DNA of 64,000 bases from Fictibacillus barbaricus (GTDB lineage Bacteria > Bacillota > Bacilli > Bacillales > Fictibacillaceae). The notes under the pieces are model-generated. The model did no database searches, was not told where the DNA came from, and saw only the letters and a program-made list of their open reading frames with translations. The position numbers and the translations under genes are program-made. This document shows positions 19,748 through 28,378 of this stretch, in pieces (the stretch's first letter is position 1; each line of letters opens with the position of its first letter). The stretch lies in NCBI RefSeq assembly GCF_014635025.1, contig NZ_BMCE01000002.1:434001-498000 (forward strand). Reading direction: 5' to 3'.

Positions 19748-20023
19748 TTATGTGGTTTTCTCAGTTTCTTTATCCAGCCTATAAATAAAAGCAAATAGTT
19801 CAGCAACTACTTCATACAACTCCTCAGGAATGCTCTCTTCTATTTCTAATTTAGATAATAAGTGGACAAGTGACGGATCCTCCTGAATAGGAATGTTATG
19901 TTCTGAGGCACTTTGGACGATCCGTTCTGCTGTTTCACCTCTTCCTTTAGCAACTAATGTGGGTGAGATTGAAACTTCAGGATTATACTTGAGAGCAACT
20001 GCTTCTTTTTTATGTTTTTTCAT
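19748..20023 (-). CDS. ylqH: free-standing FlhB C-terminal-like protein (YlqH)
   Basis: The 91-residue protein matches the cytoplasmic C-terminal domain of FlhB (AVALKYNPE, then VAKGRGETAERIV, IPIQEDPSLVHLL). It has no membrane segments. FlhB is cleaved at an NPTH motif just before AVALKY. Here that position reads HKKE, so the protein resembles the fragment left after cleavage. It overlaps the FliK-like gene ylqG by four bases. The pair is well outside the flagellar operon. The function is unknown, and a role in export specificity is inference. Confidence 0.85.
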   Translation of the reverse strand: MKKHKKEAVALKYNPEVSISPTLVAKGRGETAERIVQSASEHNIPIQEDPSLVHLLSKLEIEESIPEELYEVVAELFAFIYRLDKETEKTT

Positions 20024-21480
20024 ACACGAAGATCCAATCCTTTGTATGATGCTGGTTTTTTAGAATGGTTTACCTCTTTTGGGTTATGGGCAAATGTTAC
20101 TGAAGATAATGTATAGTTCATTTCTTTCATGCTTTTCTTTAAAGTAGCTATTAGTGGACCCGAGAGTTTCTCGATAAATGGGTGTGAATTAAAAACTCTC
20201 AATGAGACCACTCTGTTTTGAATCTGCACATCAACAGCAACTTCTTTTAAGTTCTTCATCTCGAGCCAGAACAACATTCTGCAATGATCAGGATTTAACC
20301 GATTCCCACTTTGCTTCTTGCCTTCCCATCGAACTGTTATTTCTTTTGGATTTTCATTTTGAGAAAATGGAATCTGAAGATTAAATTGCTGAATGTTATC
20401 ATTCATTTGAACATTTTGTAATTGTTGACTCGTTAATTTAGTTAATGCTTGTTCAGTCTTACTCAATACATGCTCAGGCAGCTCCATAAAATCTGCATGT
20501 TGCTGAAGATAAAGGAGTTGAGACTTTAGGGTTTCTTCATGTTTAACTTGTAAAGGATTTAAGAGCAGATTTTTCTCATGCATTAAACCCGATTTTCGCA
20601 GCCATTTTTCCACTGCTTGAAGAAATTCATTTACAGGCTGTCTCTTCATCTCTTTCGTTAATACTGTCTCTTCTTTTTTACTTACATGAATCATATCGGG
20701 TAATTCTTTTGAACCTGACAGAAGGGTTTTGGTTTCTTGTGGAGCTGGTCTAATCTGTGACAAATCATCTGCCACACTTTGCATCTCCAATCTTTGTTGA
20801 TTAAATGATGCTGCCGGTACACCTTTTGAAGAAGAACCCTTACTCTCAAAACCATAGATATGTTGTAATAGGTTAACCGTTTTGGCGATCTGCTGATTTT
20901 TATGCATAAAAGGAACCAATGTCTCGAATAAAGTTTTCATTTCAATAAATGATGAGGTCGACCTGAGACTTTTTGCAACTGACTGAACCGTTTCCATTTT
21001 CGCTGGTAACATAAGTTCGATCATTCGAGTTACAATGGCTTTCTTTTCTTGTAGCGGAAATTCTGCAGAAAGCTTAAGAATATCTCTCACTTGTATAAAG
21101 TTTTCTTTTGTAAGTGGAATTTTTTCTAAAAAAGCGAAATCGATTGCTGCTTTATTTGTTTCAGTCGCTGGAAGATTCCATTTATGTAAGATCTGCTCTA
21201 CTGATGATTTCACAGGATCTACATCCACTTTTTTCAAAACGATTGTTCCGCTTTTTTCAGCAACCTCAAATAAATATTGATTTCCTTTTGCTAGGGGCGC
21301 GTCTAATTTTGCATGTAGTGCTGTGCCATCATACAAAATTTTCGCTGTTTGATCAGGAAAAATTTCTAATATTCTAGCTGTAATCAATTGGTTTAGTTTG
21401 AATGAAAGGATTCCTTCGGCTGACCTTTTTGTTATCGGCTGTTGACTAATGATGTTGTTCAGTTGTAACACCTTAATCAC
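20020..21480 (-). CDS. ylqG: FliK-like hypothetical protein (YlqG)
   Basis: A 486-residue soluble protein in the position of B. subtilis ylqG. The N-terminal 80 residues form a small beta-rich unit (LNQLITARILEIFPDQTAKI). The middle is helical and Gln/Lys-rich. The C-terminal ~110 residues (FWLEMKNLKEVAVDVQIQNR, then LKKSMKEMNYTLSSVTF) resemble the FliK C-terminal hook-length domain. The start is uncertain: the GTG at 21480 is very close to its AGGAAG site, and the in-frame GTG at 21471 is better spaced. It overlaps both rnhB and ylqH, so the three are likely co-expressed. Confidence 0.8.
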   Translation of the reverse strand: MIKVLQLNNIISQQPITKRSAEGILSFKLNQLITARILEIFPDQTAKILYDGTALHAKLDAPLAKGNQYLFEVAEKSGTIVLKKVDVDPVKSSVEQILHKWNLPATETNKAAIDFAFLEKIPLTKENFIQVRDILKLSAEFPLQEKKAIVTRMIELMLPAKMETVQSVAKSLRSTSSFIEMKTLFETLVPFMHKNQQIAKTVNLLQHIYGFESKGSSSKGVPAASFNQQRLEMQSVADDLSQIRPAPQETKTLLSGSKELPDMIHVSKKEETVLTKEMKRQPVNEFLQAVEKWLRKSGLMHEKNLLLNPLQVKHEETLKSQLLYLQQHADFMELPEHVLSKTEQALTKLTSQQLQNVQMNDNIQQFNLQIPFSQNENPKEITVRWEGKKQSGNRLNPDHCRMLFWLEMKNLKEVAVDVQIQNRVVSLRVFNSHPFIEKLSGPLIATLKKSMKEMNYTLSSVTFAHNPKEVNHSKKPASYKGLDLRV

Positions 21481-22258
21481 TTCCTGTAATTTGTATACGT
21501 TCTCCCACTGGACTAAATGACTTTCGATGAATAGTGGTAGGACCGAATTTATTAAGTGCTTCTAGATGCTCTTTTGTGCCATACCCCATGTTTGATTTAA
21601 ATCCATACGCAGGGTATACCTCGTCCATCTTTTTCATATATCGGTCTCTTGTTACTTTTGCAATAATGGATGCAGCTGCGATAGAGATGCTTTTCTCGTC
21701 ACCCTTTATGATCTTCTCCTGATCAATTGCCAGAGGCACTTCCATCGCATCTATTAAAAGCTGATCAGGCTGCACATCCAATTGGCAGACCGCTTCAGTC
21801 ATTGCTAGTTTAGAGGCTTGATAAATATTAATCTCATCAATCTTCTCAGGCTGCACTAAATAGACACTGTACGAGATGGCATCTTTTACGATTTCATCAT
21901 ATAGAAATTCTCTTTTTTTCTCAGACAGTTTTTTTGAATCATTAATTCCAGAAAGCATATAGTCTTCTGGTAAGATAACAGCGGCTGCTACTACAGGCCC
22001 CGCTAAAGGTCCACGTCCTACCTCATCAACGCCAGCAATATATTTTTTCCCCTTTTGAAAGCACACTTTCTCAAAGGTATGCATAGCCTCTATTCTCTTT
22101 CTCTCTGCATCCGCTTCGGCCAAACGCTTGGTATATGATTCAAAGAGTTTTTTAGCGCCTGTTCGCTGATCTTCCTTAAGGATTTTTAATAGGCTTGGAA
22201 CTTCACTTCGTGCACTATTTTTTAACTTTTGTTCCCACTCTTTTATTGATAATTTCAT
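21473..22258 (-). CDS. rnhB: ribonuclease HII
   Basis: RnhB cleaves the RNA strand of RNA-DNA hybrids and removes misincorporated ribonucleotides. The 261-residue protein has the catalytic signature YIAGVDEVGRGPLAGPVVAA near residues 73-92, a second acidic residue in INDSKKLSEKKRE, and LLIDAMEVPL for the third. The ~70-residue N-terminal helical extension is typical of Bacillus RnhB. I chose the ATG at 22258, ten bases after AAAGAG, over a GTG three codons upstream. Confidence 0.97.
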   Translation of the reverse strand: MKLSIKEWEQKLKNSARSEVPSLLKILKEDQRTGAKKLFESYTKRLAEADAERKRIEAMHTFEKVCFQKGKKYIAGVDEVGRGPLAGPVVAAAVILPEDYMLSGINDSKKLSEKKREFLYDEIVKDAISYSVYLVQPEKIDEINIYQASKLAMTEAVCQLDVQPDQLLIDAMEVPLAIDQEKIIKGDEKSISIAAASIIAKVTRDRYMKKMDEVYPAYGFKSNMGYGTKEHLEALNKFGPTTIHRKSFSPVGERIQITGSD

Positions 22259-22320
22259 CTTCTTCACACTCTTTATGTATTTTGTATCGGCTTAGTTAAG
22301 AATCTTTTTAGACTTAAAGA

Positions 22321-22349
22321 AAACAGGCACATAGAAATAGCGCCTGTTT
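22321..22349 (-). terminator. terminator after rbgA
   Basis: On the minus strand AAACAGGC pairs with GCCTGTTT around a 13-base loop, followed by TTCTTT. It lies 14 bases past the rbgA stop, so rnhB may need read-through or its own promoter. Confidence 0.7.
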
Positions 22350-22362
22350 ATAGATTTCTATA

Positions 22363-23220
22363 TTATTCTGCTGTATCGGGCCGTTCATAAGATAATCGCC
22401 CTAATTTTTCTGAACGAAGGTCGCGTAATACGATCTCGGCTGTCTTTTCAAGATCCACTTCACCGCCGCTCATTATACAGCCCCTTTTTTTACCGATCTC
22501 TTCAAATAATGGCAGAGGGTCTTCTGGAATATCCGAAAGGTTATATCTTTCCATAAGACGCTCTTGGTAATGTTCTTTTAAGTAATTTATCGCGAATAAT
22601 ACAACTTCTGTAAAATCTAACAGAGTTTCTTTTATCGCACCTGTTACCGCAAGTTTTAAGCCGATGGATTGATCTTCAAACTTAGGCCATAAGATCCCAG
22701 GAGTATCCAGCAGCTCAAGCGTCTTCCCCGCTTTAATCCACTGCTGCTTTTTCGTCACGCCGGGTTTATCCCCTGTTACGGCAATATTTTTTCCTGCCAT
22801 GCGGTTTATGATCGTTGATTTCCCGACGTTTGGAATTCCAACGATCAATGCTCTTACAGCTCGTGGTTTTACGATGCCTTTTGCTCTCATCTTATCGAAC
22901 TTTTCTTTTACCAGCTCATGAGCCAGTGGCTCTATTTTCTTGATCCCTTTTCCATCTTTTGAGTTGATTGCCAATGAAGGGATCCCTCTGTCTGAAAAAT
23001 AATTTTCCCACATTGAAGTTACTTTCGGATCTGCAAGATCTGCCTTATTTAAAAGAACGATACGAGGCTTTTGTCCAAGGATCTCATCAATCATCGGGTT
23101 TCTTGATGCAAGGGGTATTCTGGCATCTACAAGCTCAAATACTACATCAATCATTTTAAGTTTTTCAGTTATCTCCCGGCGGGCTTTCGCCATATGGCCA
23201 GGAAACCATTGAATGGTCAT
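22363..23220 (-). CDS. rbgA: ribosome biogenesis GTPase RbgA (YlqF)
   Basis: RbgA is a circularly permuted GTPase needed for late assembly of the 50S subunit. The 285-residue protein shows the permuted motif order: G4 LLNKADL first (residues ~58-64), then G1 [12 protein letters not shown] near 128-139, then G3 DTPGILWP. The C-terminal RNA-binding domain follows. The N-terminus [17 protein letters not shown] is diagnostic. It lies 12 bases past lepB. Confidence 0.97.
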   Translation of the reverse strand: MTIQWFPGHMAKARREITEKLKMIDVVFELVDARIPLASRNPMIDEILGQKPRIVLLNKADLADPKVTSMWENYFSDRGIPSLAINSKDGKGIKKIEPLAHELVKEKFDKMRAKGIVKPRAVRALIVGIPNVGKSTIINRMAGKNIAVTGDKPGVTKKQQWIKAGKTLELLDTPGILWPKFEDQSIGLKLAVTGAIKETLLDFTEVVLFAINYLKEHYQERLMERYNLSDIPEDPLPLFEEIGKKRGCIMSGGEVDLEKTAEIVLRDLRSEKLGRLSYERPDTAE

Positions 23221-23232
23221 GTTCTATTCACC

Positions 23233-23784
23233 CTACTCTACGAATCCAATATCCTTTAACGGCCAGAAACGGAATGAAGCTTTTCCTAAAACATGCTCTT
23301 CATCTACTGTACCAATGTTTCGGCTGTCGCTGGAATTACGACGGTTATCACCCAGTACAAACAATTGTCCTTCTGGTACCTTTTGCTTTGCAGTTACTTC
23401 AAGCAAAGTAAAATCATACGTGAAATTTCCGTCTTTTGTTTTCTTCTTATATGCTTCTAAGTATTCTTCTTTTACCTTTTTGCCATTCACGTAAAGGGTA
23501 TCATCTTTGTATTCGATCGTATCACCAGGTAATCCGATCACTCGTTTTATGTAATCTTTTTGTTCTGTTGCATGAAAGACCACAATATCAAATCTTTTTG
23601 GTTCTCCAATAACATAACTGAATTTGTTAACAATTAACCGATCTCCGTCATGAAGCGTCGGCATCATTGATTGTCCATCGACCACAACGGGTGCAAATAG
23701 AAAAAATCTGATGATCCCTGCTAATAATAAGGCTGCAGCTAATGCTTTAATCCATTCCCAAGTTTCGTTTTTTGTACGTGCCAT
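23233..23784 (-). CDS. lepB: type I signal peptidase
   Basis: Signal peptidase I removes Sec and Tat signal peptides outside the membrane. The 183-residue protein has one N-terminal transmembrane segment (residues ~11-30, ALAAALLLAGIIRFFLFAPV). The catalytic serine is in GQSMMPTLHDGD and the catalytic lysine in DYIKRVIGLPGD. LFVLGDNRRNSSDSR is the last conserved box. It is of the short SipS-type with a single membrane anchor. It follows the rplS terminator and precedes rbgA. Which paralogue it corresponds to cannot be told. Confidence 0.95.
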   Translation of the reverse strand: MARTKNETWEWIKALAAALLLAGIIRFFLFAPVVVDGQSMMPTLHDGDRLIVNKFSYVIGEPKRFDIVVFHATEQKDYIKRVIGLPGDTIEYKDDTLYVNGKKVKEEYLEAYKKKTKDGNFTYDFTLLEVTAKQKVPEGQLFVLGDNRRNSSDSRNIGTVDEEHVLGKASFRFWPLKDIGFVE

Positions 23785-23828
23785 TCTTAATCCTCACCAT
23801 CTGTAGAAATTCCTTACTTATAATATGG

Positions 23829-23856
23829 AAAAAGGAGCTTGAATAAGTCAAGCTCC
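23829..23856 (-). terminator. intrinsic terminator after rplS
   Basis: On the minus strand GGAGCTTGA pairs perfectly with TCAAGCTCC around a five-base loop, followed by TTTTTCC. It is a strong terminator 12 bases past the rplS stop. Confidence 0.9.
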
Positions 23857-23868
23857 TTTCGAGAATTA

Positions 23869-24213
23869 TTAGCGAATTTCTTTAATACGAGCTGCTTTAC
23901 CACGAAGTGCGCGTAGGTAGTATAGCTTCGCACGGCGAACTTTACCACGGCGAACAACTTCAAGGTTCGCGATCTTAGGTGAATGTACAGGGAACGCACG
24001 CTCCACTCCTACACCGTAAGAAATTTTACGAACAGTAAACGTTTCAGAAATTCCAGAACCACGCTTCTTGATAACAACACCTTCAAAAAGCTGAATACGC
24101 TCACGAGTACCCTCGATTACTTTCACGTGTACACGAACAGTGTCACCTGAACGGAATTTTGGTAAATCTGATTTCAATTGATCTTTCGCTAGATCTGCAA
24201 TAAGCTGTTGCAT
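23869..24213 (-). CDS. rplS: 50S ribosomal protein L19
   Basis: L19 lies at the 30S-50S interface. The 114-residue protein has the family segments [20 protein letters not shown] and [20 protein letters not shown], ends in [13 protein letters not shown] basic residues ([10 protein letters not shown]), and is of normal length. It has its own promoter and a structured leader upstream and a strong terminator downstream, so it can be expressed apart from trmD. Confidence 0.99.
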   Translation of the reverse strand: MQQLIADLAKDQLKSDLPKFRSGDTVRVHVKVIEGTRERIQLFEGVVIKKRGSGISETFTVRKISYGVGVERAFPVHSPKIANLEVVRRGKVRRAKLYYLRALRGKAARIKEIR

Positions 24214-24292
24214 AGTTTATTGCCTCCCTTCCCATGGATGTTCTTGCCATCATACAAGCAGCGGAACACCGGATTAAACGGGCATAAGCCAC
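24214..24292 (-). ncRNA. L19 ribosomal protein leader
   Basis: The ~80-base leader between the promoter and rplS can fold. GGTGTTC (plus positions 24264-24270) pairs with GAACATCC (24236-24243, one bulged A), and GGC-TTAT-GCC forms a small hairpin upstream. L19 mRNA leaders of this kind are known in Bacillota and are thought to mediate feedback by L19. I assign it from position, fold and a CGGTGTTCCGCTG-type core. A covariance search would settle it. Confidence 0.55.
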
Positions 24293-24299
24293 AAACAAT

Positions 24300-24329
24300 A
24301 TAATACCATAAAACTTAAGGAGTGTTCAA
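24300..24329 (-). promoter_or_regulatory. sigma-A promoter for rplS
   Basis: On the minus strand TTGAAC (24324-24329), 18 bases, TATTAT (24300-24305). It overlaps the trmD stop codon and gives a leader of about 80 bases. Confidence 0.6.
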
Positions 24330-25066
24330 GTTGTTTTATGTTCTTTTATTTCTTTAAGCATTTTTTCTTCATCAGCAGATAGTTTTATCTTCTCTAACAG
24401 ATCTGGACGCCTTTCAAAGGTCCGTTTTAAAGACTCTTTTTTCCGCCAGTTCTCAATATTTTTATGGTTCCCGGACAGAAGGACATCAGGAACTTTCATA
24501 CCTCGAAAGTCAGCGGGTCTTGTATAATGAGGATGCTCCAAAATTCCTGTACTGAACGAATCTTGAAGATGTGATTCCTCTTTACCCAGAACTCCCGGAA
24601 GCAGCCTTGAAACAGCGTCAATAACAACCATCGCACCAAGCTCTCCGCCTGTTAGAACATAATCACCTATTGAGATCTCATCTGTAACTAAATACTCTCT
24701 TACCCGCTCGTCGTAACCTTCATAATGACCGCATAAAAAGATAAGATGTTCTTCCTGTGCGAGTTCTTCTGCTTTTTTTTGATCGAACCTGTCCCCTTGA
24801 GGGCATAGCAGTATTATTCTTGGTTTAATTGATGTATCTTTTGTCAGTGTATCCACGGCATCGAACAGCGGCTGGGGAGTCAGCACCATACCTGCTCCGC
24901 CTCCGTACGGATAATCATCCACGTTTCTGTGTTTATTGGTTGAGAACTGACGGAAATCCAGCACGCTTATTTCAAGTGCATTCTTCTCTTGTGCTTTTTT
25001 TAGTATGGATTGGCCAAAGACGCCTGAAAACATATCGGGAAACAGGCTTAATACATCGATTCTCAT
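24326..25066 (-). CDS. trmD: tRNA (guanine-N1-)-methyltransferase TrmD
   Basis: TrmD makes m1G37 next to the anticodon, which prevents frameshifting. The 246-residue protein has the trefoil-knot SPOUT motifs: [37 protein letters not shown] and [20 protein letters not shown]. The last holds the SAM-binding knot. Length is standard. Its ATG overlaps the rimM stop, so the two are coupled. Confidence 0.98.
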   Translation of the reverse strand: MRIDVLSLFPDMFSGVFGQSILKKAQEKNALEISVLDFRQFSTNKHRNVDDYPYGGGAGMVLTPQPLFDAVDTLTKDTSIKPRIILLCPQGDRFDQKKAEELAQEEHLIFLCGHYEGYDERVREYLVTDEISIGDYVLTGGELGAMVVIDAVSRLLPGVLGKEESHLQDSFSTGILEHPHYTRPADFRGMKVPDVLLSGNHKNIENWRKKESLKRTFERRPDLLEKIKLSADEEKMLKEIKEHKTT

Positions 25067-25581
25067 CAGATTAACCCTTCTAATGGTTCTATGATTATTT
25101 TTTTCTCATCAATATCTACTGTTTTAACCACTGGAGGGATATAGGGGATTAAAATATCTGGACCAAATCCTTTTCGTTTTACGACCCATACATCATTGGC
25201 TCCTGGTGACAGGATCTCTTTCACTTTACCAAGTTCATCACCTTCAACTGTAAATACAGAACAACCTATTATGTCGTGGTAGAAGAACTCTCCTTCATCA
25301 AGGGCAACGGACTGTTCCTTTGGCACTTTGAGTAAATACCCTTTAAAGCGTTCGACATCATTGATGTTGCCTAGATTCTCAAAGGTTAATAAATCAAACT
25401 GTTTATGTTTTCTATGTGCTTCAATTGTTACAGGCACTAGTTCAGAACCCAGATCCACATACAAAGTATTTCCTTTTTTATATCGCTCTTCTGGGAAATC
25501 TGTTCGGGAAATCACACGGACTTCTCCTCTTATTCCGTGTGTGTTTACGATCTTGCCTACATTCAACCATTCTTTATCCAT
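25066..25581 (-). CDS. rimM: 16S rRNA processing protein RimM
   Basis: RimM helps mature the 30S head and binds S19. From the ATG at 25581, which has a GGAGGAAGG site, the protein is 171 residues. It starts [20 protein letters not shown], the diagnostic N-terminal barrel, and contains the PRC-barrel segment [19 protein letters not shown] and [19 protein letters not shown] longer in-frame reading adds 39 residues with no site and is rejected. Unlike B. subtilis, no ylqD precedes it. Confidence 0.97.
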   Translation of the reverse strand: MDKEWLNVGKIVNTHGIRGEVRVISRTDFPEERYKKGNTLYVDLGSELVPVTIEAHRKHKQFDLLTFENLGNINDVERFKGYLLKVPKEQSVALDEGEFFYHDIIGCSVFTVEGDELGKVKEILSPGANDVWVVKRKGFGPDILIPYIPPVVKTVDIDEKKIIIEPLEGLI

Positions 25582-25674
25582 AGCAATAAACCTTCCTCCG
25601 TACAATTTCAGACAAAATAGTTCTAATCTAAATTTTAGCATAAAACAGACTATGTATACTTTTTTCCATAAAAG

Positions 25675-25700
25675 AAAAAAGGAAGAGGGAGCCCTCATCC
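25675..25700 (-). terminator. intrinsic terminator after khpA
   Basis: On the minus strand GGATGAGGG pairs with CCCTCTTCC (one mismatch) around a two- to three-base loop, followed by TTTTTTC. It starts just past the khpA stop codon, in the place where ylqD lies in B. subtilis. Confidence 0.8.
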
Positions 25701-25706
25701 TTTTTT

Positions 25707-25934
25707 TTAAACGATTTCGATTGAAATCCTTTTATTCTGATTCGTACCTGCTGCATTAACAACCGTACGAATCGCTTTTGCCACTCTTCCCTGCTTACCG
25801 ATCACTTTTCCCATATCAGTCTGGTGAACAGTTAATTGATAAACAAGGCGGTGTCCTTCTTTAACCTCTTTGACGCTAACTTCCTCTGGGTGATCAACTA
25901 GAGCTTTCACAATCGCTTCGATCAACTCTGTCAT
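25707..25934 (-). CDS. khpA: KH-domain RNA-binding protein KhpA (YlqC)
   Basis: KhpA is a small RNA chaperone-like protein that in other Gram-positives pairs with KhpB and affects cell division. The 75-residue protein is a single KH domain with the GxxG loop in [16 protein letters not shown] (residues ~43-58). It follows rpsP by 21 bases, the conserved rpsP-khpA order. Confidence 0.95.
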   Translation of the reverse strand: MTELIEAIVKALVDHPEEVSVKEVKEGHRLVYQLTVHQTDMGKVIGKQGRVAKAIRTVVNAAGTNQNKRISIEIV

Positions 25935-25955
25935 CTCAGTTCCCCTTCGTCAAAA

Positions 25956-26228
25956 TTATTTTTGGTTTTTAGCGTTATGGAATTTCTCCATAAGACCAGC
26001 TTTTGAGAATAGGTTACGAACTGTATCAGATGGCTTTGCACCATTAGTCATCCACTCAAGAGCTTTTTCTTCGTTGATTTTAACTTCAGCTGGGTTAGCA
26101 ACTGGGTTATAAGTTCCGATCTCTTCGATGAAACGTCCGTCACGAGGAGAACGAGAATCTGCTACTACTACACGATAGAAAGGAGCTTTTTTAGCACCCA
26201 TACGCTTTAAACGAATTTTTACTGCCAT
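25956..26228 (-). CDS. rpsP: 30S ribosomal protein S16
   Basis: S16 is an early-binding 30S protein. From the ATG at 26228, preceded by GGAGGTG, the protein is 90 residues and begins [20 protein letters not shown], the family signature. A longer in-frame reading with 42 extra residues overlaps ffh and is not credible. It lies in the ffh-rpsP-khpA order normal for Bacillus. Confidence 0.99.
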   Translation of the reverse strand: MAVKIRLKRMGAKKAPFYRVVVADSRSPRDGRFIEEIGTYNPVANPAEVKINEEKALEWMTNGAKPSDTVRNLFSKAGLMEKFHNAKNQK

Positions 26229-26310
26229 TATAACTTGCACCTCCGAAAATTGTTCACACAAAATAATATGATAGTATAAATTGACAGGTTTGTAAACCTG
26301 AAAATTCAGT

Positions 26311-27657
26311 TTACATAAAAGGGAATTTAAATCCACCTTTTTTCTTTTTGCCATTCATCATTCCGGACATTTGTTTCATCATTTTCTTCATGTCATCGAA
26401 TTGTTTGATTAGGCGATTTACTTCTTGTACGGTTCGTCCGCTACCTTTAGCGATACGTCTCTTGCGGCTGGCATTAATGATTTCAGGCTGTTCTCTCTCA
26501 TGCAGAGTCATCGAACGGATGATTGCTTCAACGTGACCGATTTGCTTTTCATCGATCTGAACGTTTTTTAGGCCTTTCATCTTGTTCGCTCCTGGAAGCA
26601 TGCCAAGTATTTCATCTAATGGACCAAGGTTTCTAACTTGTCCCATCTGATCAAGAAAATCATCGAACGTGAACGACATATCACGCATCTTCTTCTGAAG
26701 ATCTCGTGCTTTCTCTTCATCTACTGAGGTCTGCGCCTTCTCGATCAGAGTAAGCATGTCACCCATTCCTAAAATTCTGGAGGCCATTCGATCCGGATGG
26801 AATGGCTCTAAAGCATCCATCTTTTCTCCAAGACCTACAAATTTAATTGGAAGACCTGTAACAGCTTTAATTGAAAGGGCAGCACCACCACGTGTATCTC
26901 CATCAAGTTTGGTTAATACAACACCAGTGATTCCTAGCGCTTCGTTAAAGCTTTGGGCTACATTCACAGCATCTTGACCAGTCATGGCATCTACAACTAG
27001 GAAAATCTCATCAGGCTTTGCTGTTTCTTTAACCTGTTTCAATTCATCCATCAGCGTTTCATCAATATGCAAACGTCCAGCTGTATCAATAATGACATAG
27101 TCATGATGATCTTCTTTTGCTTTTGCGATGGCTGATTCAGCAATTTTGACGGGACTTACTTGATCACCCATCTGAAACACAGGAAAATCTAACTGCTTTC
27201 CTAATGTTTCTAACTGCTTAATCGCAGCGGGACGATAAATGTCAGCTGCGGCCAGTAGCGGTTTTCGATTTTGCTTTTTACGTAAATGATTGGCAAGCTT
27301 TCCTGTGGTTGTTGTCTTACCAGCACCTTGGAGTCCCACCATCATAATTACAGTTGGAGGACGATTGGAAACTGCGATCTTGCTTTGTTCCCCGCCCATA
27401 AGTGCTGTCAGTTCATCATTAACAACTTTTACTACTTGCTGCCCAGGTGTCAGGCTCTTTAAAACTTCCTGACCCACTGCGCGTTCAGATACTTTTTTCA
27501 CAAAATCTTTTACTACTTTAAAGTTAACGTCCGCCTCAAGAAGAGCAAGGCGTACTTCCCTCATCATTTCCTTTACATCCGCTTCGTTTACTTTCCCTTT
27601 TCCACGAATTTTTTGTAAAGTGTTCTGAAGACGGTCGGCTAAACCTTCAAATGCCAT
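26311..27657 (-). CDS. ffh: signal recognition particle GTPase Ffh
   Basis: Ffh binds 4.5S/scRNA and signal sequences and delivers ribosomes to FtsY. The 448-residue protein has an N domain (1-90), a G domain with G1 GLQGAGKTT at 108-116, DTAGRLHID and [10 protein letters not shown], and a Met-rich M domain (from ~300). Its tail reads [20 protein letters not shown]. It overlaps nothing and follows ylxM by 15 bases. Length is typical. Confidence 0.98.
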   Translation of the reverse strand: MAFEGLADRLQNTLQKIRGKGKVNEADVKEMMREVRLALLEADVNFKVVKDFVKKVSERAVGQEVLKSLTPGQQVVKVVNDELTALMGGEQSKIAVSNRPPTVIMMVGLQGAGKTTTTGKLANHLRKKQNRKPLLAAADIYRPAAIKQLETLGKQLDFPVFQMGDQVSPVKIAESAIAKAKEDHHDYVIIDTAGRLHIDETLMDELKQVKETAKPDEIFLVVDAMTGQDAVNVAQSFNEALGITGVVLTKLDGDTRGGAALSIKAVTGLPIKFVGLGEKMDALEPFHPDRMASRILGMGDMLTLIEKAQTSVDEEKARDLQKKMRDMSFTFDDFLDQMGQVRNLGPLDEILGMLPGANKMKGLKNVQIDEKQIGHVEAIIRSMTLHEREQPEIINASRKRRIAKGSGRTVQEVNRLIKQFDDMKKMMKQMSGMMNGKKKKGGFKFPFM

Positions 27658-27672
27658 CTCACTGAACGCCTC

Positions 27673-27996
27673 CTATTCCATATTTTCAAGGCGATCGATA
27701 ATTGCAATTACGTTATCAGGTTCAGATTTCAGAAGCTCTCTTAAAGATGACAGCAACTGATCACGTTCCTGAAACTTTGCAAAAAGCCCTAACTTCTCTT
27801 CGTATTCTTCCAGCATCGCCTCTGTCCGTTTAATATTATCATAAACGGCCTGGCGGCTGACATTATATTGTTCAGCAATTTCACCGAGAGAATAATCGTC
27901 CAAGTAATATAAACCCATGTAATTCTTTTGTTTAGGGGTTAATAATGATTGGTAAAAATCAAATAGATAATTAATTCTCATTGTTTTATCGAGCAT
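27673..27996 (-). CDS. ylxM: putative DNA-binding protein YlxM (SRP operon regulator)
   Basis: YlxM (UPF0122) is a small helix-turn-helix protein always found before ffh in Firmicutes. In streptococci it modulates SRP assembly. The 107-residue protein begins [19 protein letters not shown] and has a sigma-70 region-4-like [23 protein letters not shown] (residues ~37-56), followed by a coiled coil. Here it is separated from ftsY by 650 bases of repeats, while in B. subtilis the two are adjacent. Confidence 0.95.
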   Translation of the reverse strand: MLDKTMRINYLFDFYQSLLTPKQKNYMGLYYLDDYSLGEIAEQYNVSRQAVYDNIKRTEAMLEEYEEKLGLFAKFQERDQLLSSLRELLKSEPDNVIAIIDRLENME

Positions 27997-28087
27997 TTTT
28001 CCACAACCCTTGTTAAGTGAAATGCCTTTACGTGAATACTATACAACTACACCATTTAGATGTCAAGTTTTTTTCTTGACTTTATAC

Positions 28088-28370
28088 GAAAAGCTGAGAC
28101 AACCGATTAGACACGACAAGCACATAATCTCCTGACAACGGATACGCTCTTTGTATCCTAGGAAGGAGAGAATGTGACCTCGAGTGTCTGGTTGTCGAAG
28201 CTGGACATATGAAATGTTGAAGCGGCTCGTTTAAAAGCGACAAGCACAAAAGTTTTCGAGTGCGAACACGCATTTTGTGTTCCTCGAGAAAACGTTGTGA
28301 CCTCGAGCTTTTAGCCGCTGAAACTGGACTGGGAAAAGCTGAGACAACCGTTTAGACACGACAAGCACAT
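28088..28370 (+). repeat. structured repeat element, copy A (two hairpin modules plus a partial third)
   Basis: Orientation is given so that the 5' arms read on the plus strand. The phrase GAAAAGCTGAGACAACCG occurs at 28088 and again at 28333, a 245-base period. Module 1 pairs 28098-28104/28190-28196, 28109-28114/28184-28189, 28121-28125/28172-28176 and 28140-28145/28153-28158. Module 2 pairs 28222-28227/28313-28318, 28233-28238/28307-28312, 28245-28248/28296-28299, 28252-28260/28283-28293 (two unpaired bases) and 28264-28269/28277-28282. Both share GACAAG on the left, ACCTCGA on the right, a bulge ending in TT, and a 7-base apical loop. A third 5' half-module begins at 28343 and stops at the 21-bp array. 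No protein or RNA family is recognised with certainty. Confidence 0.85.
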
Positions 28371-28378
28371 AAAATTTC

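Noticed and set aside
28082-28273. 63-codon minus-strand reading frame inside repeat copy A (and the matching frame at the end of a plus-strand frame 32959-33498)
   Set aside because: Its translated sequence reappears at copy B only because the DNA repeats. It has no ribosome site and the paired changes follow the hairpin stems, not codons.
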